Assembly: GCA_905339235.1 (NCBI GenBank) | Contig: CAJPFG010000015.1 | Span: 1 to 64,000, forward strand | Source: Phycisphaerales bacterium | GTDB taxonomy: Bacteria; Planctomycetota; Phycisphaerae; Phycisphaerales; UBA1924 | Direction of reading: 5' to 3' | Length of the DNA: 64,000 bases | Shown: positions 61,283 to 64,000 of the stretch, in pieces | Position numbering within the stretch: position 1 is the first letter of the stretch | Layout of the letters: every line of letters begins with the position of its first letter | Translations under genes and position numbers: made by a program | Notes under the pieces: generated by a model | Database searches by the model: none | The model's input: the letters and a program-made list of their open reading frames with translations, nothing else | Told to the model about the DNA's origin: nothing

Positions 61283-61717
61283 TCACATTGGTCGCCGGGA
61301 ATGCACCGCCTGCGCTTCTTTGCTGAGGATGATCTCGCCCCCGCCGACCTGCTTGATCCCGTCGATCAGGGCTGCCACATCGTCGTTCTTCGAGAGATAA
61401 CCCCAGGCTCCGCAATCCAGCGCGCGGGCGATGTAGTCCGGGCTGACGTGCCCGCTGAACATGACGACACGGATCCCCGGGGCCTCCGCCGCGAGCCGCT
61501 CCACGATCGCGAACGTGTCCACCAGCGGCATGTCGATATCCATCAGCACGATATCGGGGCGTGTCTCGATAACCGCGGCGTGAATCCCGGCGCCGCCGTG
61601 GATCACGCCCACCCACTCCAGGTCCGGATCCCCAGAAATCCGGCGGCGCAACGATTCCGTCAATAGTTGATTGTCGTCAACGCAGAGAACCCGGAATCGG
61701 CCCCGCGCCGTGCTCAT
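61283..61717 (-). CDS. Stand-alone receiver-domain response regulator, partner of the receiver-kinase
   Basis: A 144-residue protein with a single receiver domain: Asp14-Asp15, phosphoacceptor Asp60 (VLMDIDMPL) and Lys in YLSKNDD, ending shortly after GEIILSKEAQAV. It matches the receiver at 50000 through most of its length, including the GHV-x2-DYI-x-RAL-x-CGAWGYLSKND segment. Its ATG overlaps the stop of the kinase gene by four bases (ATGA at 61714-61717), so the two are translationally coupled. There is no DNA-binding domain, so signalling must end in a protein-protein contact or a further phosphotransfer step. Confidence 0.92.
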   Translation of the reverse strand: MSTARGRFRVLCVDDNQLLTESLRRRISGDPDLEWVGVIHGGAGIHAAVIETRPDIVLMDIDMPLVDTFAIVERLAAEAPGIRVVMFSGHVSPDYIARALDCGAWGYLSKNDDVAALIDGIKQVGGGEIILSKEAQAVHSRRPM

Positions 61718-63231
61718 GTCGCCCCTCCGGCGAACGCCCCCGTCGGCGTCAGCAGGCCGCGGATCGACGACAGCAACTCCGAAGGCTTCGCGGTCTCCAC
61801 GTGCAGGATCCTCTCCTGGCCGATCGCCACGGACGCGTCACCGCCGAATACCAGAACGCGCGACTCCGGCCTTCCCGCAACGAATCCGCGAGCACCGGCC
61901 ACGGCCGTGAGATCCTGTCCGTCGAGAATCAGCACGTCGGCCTCCGCCGGTCCGTTGTCGCGAATGTCGAACTCCAGCGAGGAGAGCACGGATCGGACGT
62001 GCGCCATAAGGCGCTCATCCTTCAGTTGAACGACGGCGACCCGGCGCCGAAGCCCCTCGCCGCTCTCGCGAGCCGGGGGGACTGCCTCGGGGACCTCCAG
62101 CCGGAAGACGGTGCCTGTCCCGGGCACGCTCTCGATCTGGATCGTTCCGCCCGCCCGCTTGATCAATCCCGCGACGAGCGTGAGGCCCAATCCGGTGTTG
62201 AGTTCACGCGTCTTGGTCGTGTAGAACGGCTCGAAACACCGCCGCTTCGCTTCCTCCGACATCCCCGGGCCGTTGTCGCGGACCGTCAGGAGAACGGCGC
62301 GGCGGCCCGGCGCCATCGACGCGGCCACGCGGACCTGCCCGTCCTCCCGATTTCGCAGCACTTCTCCCGCGTTCTGAACGAGGTTGAAGACCACCTGCGT
62401 CAGCGATGCCTTATCCATGCGCACTCGCGACAGTTCCTCGGGAATATCCGCCGATAGCACCACGGTGCGAGGCAGGCCGTTTCGGATCATTCCCTCGGTC
62501 TCCCGCCACCAGTCGCTCAGTTCGGTCGCCGAGTCGCCGCCCGCGAGATTCTCGGGGTCCAGCGCGAGCAACCGAAGGCTCGAGGCCAGCCGGCGGAGAT
62601 ACTCGGCGGCCTTGCGGATCGCGGTGACGTCCTCGACGGCCGACTTGGGAAGGTCGCAGGTCTCCAGGGCATCCAGTCGCATCTGAACGGGCAGGAGCAG
62701 GTTGCCCATGTCGTGCCCCAGCCCGGCCGCGAGCGTGCCGACCGTGGCCATGCGATCGGCAAAGCGGAGCCGTTCGTTGGAGCGATCGAGTTCGGCGATC
62801 CGCTCTTTCAACTCGGCGTTGACGCGCTCGAGTTGCTCGGTCTTTCGGTACAGTTCGGTGAACACCGCGACCTTGGCGCGAAGCACTTCCGGGATGATCG
62901 GCACGGGGATGTAGTCCACGGCTCCAAGTTGATACCCCCGCAGCCGGTCCGCGTCGGTGAGATGCACCGCCGAGATAAAGATGATCGCCGTGCGGCCGAA
63001 CCGAGGGTGGCCGCGGACCATCTCGGAGAACTCAAAGCCGTCGGTTCGCGGCATGCACACATCCACGAGCACCACCGCGATGTCGTTCGAGAGAAGGTGC
63101 TTGAGCCCTTCCTCCGCCGAGTTGGCCTTGATGAGGTTCTCGCCCAGGTCTGAGAGGATCGCCTCCAAACTGAGCAGTTTGGCAGGCTGGTCGTCAACGA
63201 GGAGGATGTTGACCTTGTCCCGCGAGTTCAC
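61714..63231 (-). CDS. Receiver-linked histidine kinase with receiver-like C-terminal tail
   Basis: A 505-residue soluble kinase. An N-terminal receiver domain (about 8-125) has Asp13-Asp14 and Asp57, but the usual lysine is replaced by the VDYIPVPIIPEVLRAKV variant. A coiled coil follows (about 128-165), then the histidine helix with His173 (GLGHDMGNLLLPV), HATPase with NLVQNAGEVL, DNGPGM and TGLGLTLVAG. The last about 110 residues (RRVAVVQLKDERLMAHVRSVLSSLEFD) are a receiver-like tail without a clear phosphoacceptor, as in the kinase at 50455. Both are clearly homologous from the histidine box to the end. It overlaps the receiver gene that follows. Confidence 0.92.
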   Translation of the reverse strand: MNSRDKVNILLVDDQPAKLLSLEAILSDLGENLIKANSAEEGLKHLLSNDIAVVLVDVCMPRTDGFEFSEMVRGHPRFGRTAIIFISAVHLTDADRLRGYQLGAVDYIPVPIIPEVLRAKVAVFTELYRKTEQLERVNAELKERIAELDRSNERLRFADRMATVGTLAAGLGHDMGNLLLPVQMRLDALETCDLPKSAVEDVTAIRKAAEYLRRLASSLRLLALDPENLAGGDSATELSDWWRETEGMIRNGLPRTVVLSADIPEELSRVRMDKASLTQVVFNLVQNAGEVLRNREDGQVRVAASMAPGRRAVLLTVRDNGPGMSEEAKRRCFEPFYTTKTRELNTGLGLTLVAGLIKRAGGTIQIESVPGTGTVFRLEVPEAVPPARESGEGLRRRVAVVQLKDERLMAHVRSVLSSLEFDIRDNGPAEADVLILDGQDLTAVAGARGFVAGRPESRVLVFGGDASVAIGQERILHVETAKPSELLSSIRGLLTPTGAFAGGAT

Positions 63232-63252
63232 GAGCGATTACCTCTCAAGATG

Positions 63253-64000
63253 CTAGCGGTGCAACCACATGCGGAGAACGGACAGGAGTTGCTCGGTGTT
63301 GACCGGCTTGGCGAGGTAGTCCGAGGCGCCCGCCTCCAGGCACTTCTCTCGATCCCCCTTCATCGCCTTGGCCGTCAAGGCCACGATCGGCAGCCTGACG
63401 AACGCCGGTTTTTCCCGAATTGCTCGCATCGTCTGGTAGCCGTCCATTTCGGGCATCATGATGTCCATAAGCACAATCGTGATTTCTCCGTGCATTTCGA
63501 GTGTTTCGATGGCCTCGCGCCCTGTGCTGGCCGTCAGCACTTCCATTCCCCGGCGCTCGAGCACGCTGCTGAGGGCGAAGATATTCCGGACATCGTCGTC
63601 CACCACGAGCACCCGCTTGCCCACCAGGTGGTCGTCGGACCGGTGCAACCGGTCGAGCATCTGCTGCTTGGCCTGCGGAAGGTCCGCCACCACTCGGTGC
63701 AGGAACAGAGAGGTCTCATCCAGCAGCCGTTCGGGCGATTCCACGCCCTTGACGACAACGCTGCGGGCCAGCATGTGCAGCCGCGCGTCCTCGTCGGGCG
63801 AGAGAGCCTTGCCCGTGAACACGACCACGGGGAGGTCGCGGAGGGATTCATCGTCGCGCATCGACTCCAGCACTTCAAAGCCTGTCATGTCGGGCAATCG
63901 CAGGTCGAGCACGACGCAGTCGTAACTCTGCTCCCGCAGTGCATGCAACGCGCTCACCCCGGTGTCCGCGGTCTGGATATCGATGTCGTCGTGCCCGAGC
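63253..64000 (-). CDS. Hybrid histidine kinase, C-terminal part with two receiver domains (cut by window edge)
   Basis: The reading frame is open to the window edge; about 249 codons are visible. They encode the end of one receiver (with VVLDLRLPDM and the phosphoacceptor Asp in it, and VVFTGKALS with the expected Thr; the lysine is in VVVKGVES), a linker LLDETSLFLHRVVADL, and a second full receiver (VLVVDDDVRNIFALSSVLE, VLMDIMMPEMDGYQTM, DYLAKPVNTEQLLSVL, about 115 residues). These tandem receivers after an HATPase domain are typical of large hybrid kinases with repeated HAMP domains. The N-terminal kinase and sensor parts are outside the window. It ends 21 bases before the next minus-strand kinase gene, so it is probably in the same operon. 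Confidence 0.88.
   Translation of the reverse strand, partial: LGHDDIDIQTADTGVSALHALREQSYDCVVLDLRLPDMTGFEVLESMRDDESLRDLPVVVFTGKALSPDEDARLHMLARSVVVKGVESPERLLDETSLFLHRVVADLPQAKQQMLDRLHRSDDHLVGKRVLVVDDDVRNIFALSSVLERRGMEVLTASTGREAIETLEMHGEITIVLMDIMMPEMDGYQTMRAIREKPAFVRLPIVALTAKAMKGDREKCLEAGASDYLAKPVNTEQLLSVLRMWLHR

Overview
The window is a GC-rich, gene-dense chromosomal segment that most resembles a planctomycete of the class Phycisphaerae. The evidence is the combination of a C-terminal GC-type dockerin protein, tandem prepilin-like proteins with the N-terminal [27 protein letters not shown] signature, a CxxCGYxLxGL...CPECG zinc-ribbon protein, a planctomycete-type N-terminal LExR-like export motif, a PEP-CTERM-like protein, a DUF3467 protein and many secreted proteins of unknown function. 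The taxonomic call is inference; no rRNA gene is present.

Layout. 0.2-5.3 kb: a Pro-rich hypothetical protein carrying an intragenic palindromic repeat, then a succinate dehydrogenase operon (membrane subunit, SdhA, SdhB) of the type with a five-helix anchor. 5.4-13.0 kb: SRPBCC protein, secreted VIT/vWA protein, an OmpR-type two-component pair, a methyltransferase and a polyprenyl synthase. 13.0-18.6 kb: dockerin protein, two prepilin-like proteins, tyrosyl-tRNA synthetase, and a RAYT transposase nested inside inverted REP-like repeats. 18.6-24.3 kb: secreted GH31 glycosidase, LOG-family nucleotide hydrolase and a sugar ABC transporter (ATPase and binding protein, no permease). 24.4-29.1 kb: arginine operon argR-argC-argB-argF-argG on the minus strand, with a promoter and probable ARG box directly in front of argR. 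29.1-32.6 kb: a CHAD-PPX/GppA-HD fusion, DUF3467 protein and tRNA-Leu(CAA). 32.8-38.7 kb: a very large sortilin-like protein with PDZ and EF-hand insertions, a lipoprotein sulfatase and a small monooxygenase-like protein. 38.7-45.8 kb: hypothetical proteins, a DNA topoisomerase VI A subunit, a methyltransferase, a cupin/epimerase/secreted-protein operon and a zinc-ribbon membrane protein. 45.8-49.4 kb: two large exported proteins, each followed by strong hairpins.

49.5-64 kb is a signalling and envelope-stress region. It holds three stand-alone receivers, two related multidomain histidine kinases that each overlap or nearly overlap a small receiver gene, an OmpR/CusR-like two-component pair, and a hybrid kinase cut by the window edge. 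These are interspersed with small stress-type proteins (a 50-residue basic protein, an entericidin-like lipoprotein, CsbD and a PRC-barrel protein) and a sigma factor reduced to region 2. The juxtaposition suggests, but does not prove, that the kinases and the truncated sigma factor govern a general stress response.

All family assignments come from reading motifs in the translated sequence; no database search was possible. Start sites were chosen from Shine-Dalgarno spacing, signal peptides and overlaps, and several genes begin at GTG or TTG.
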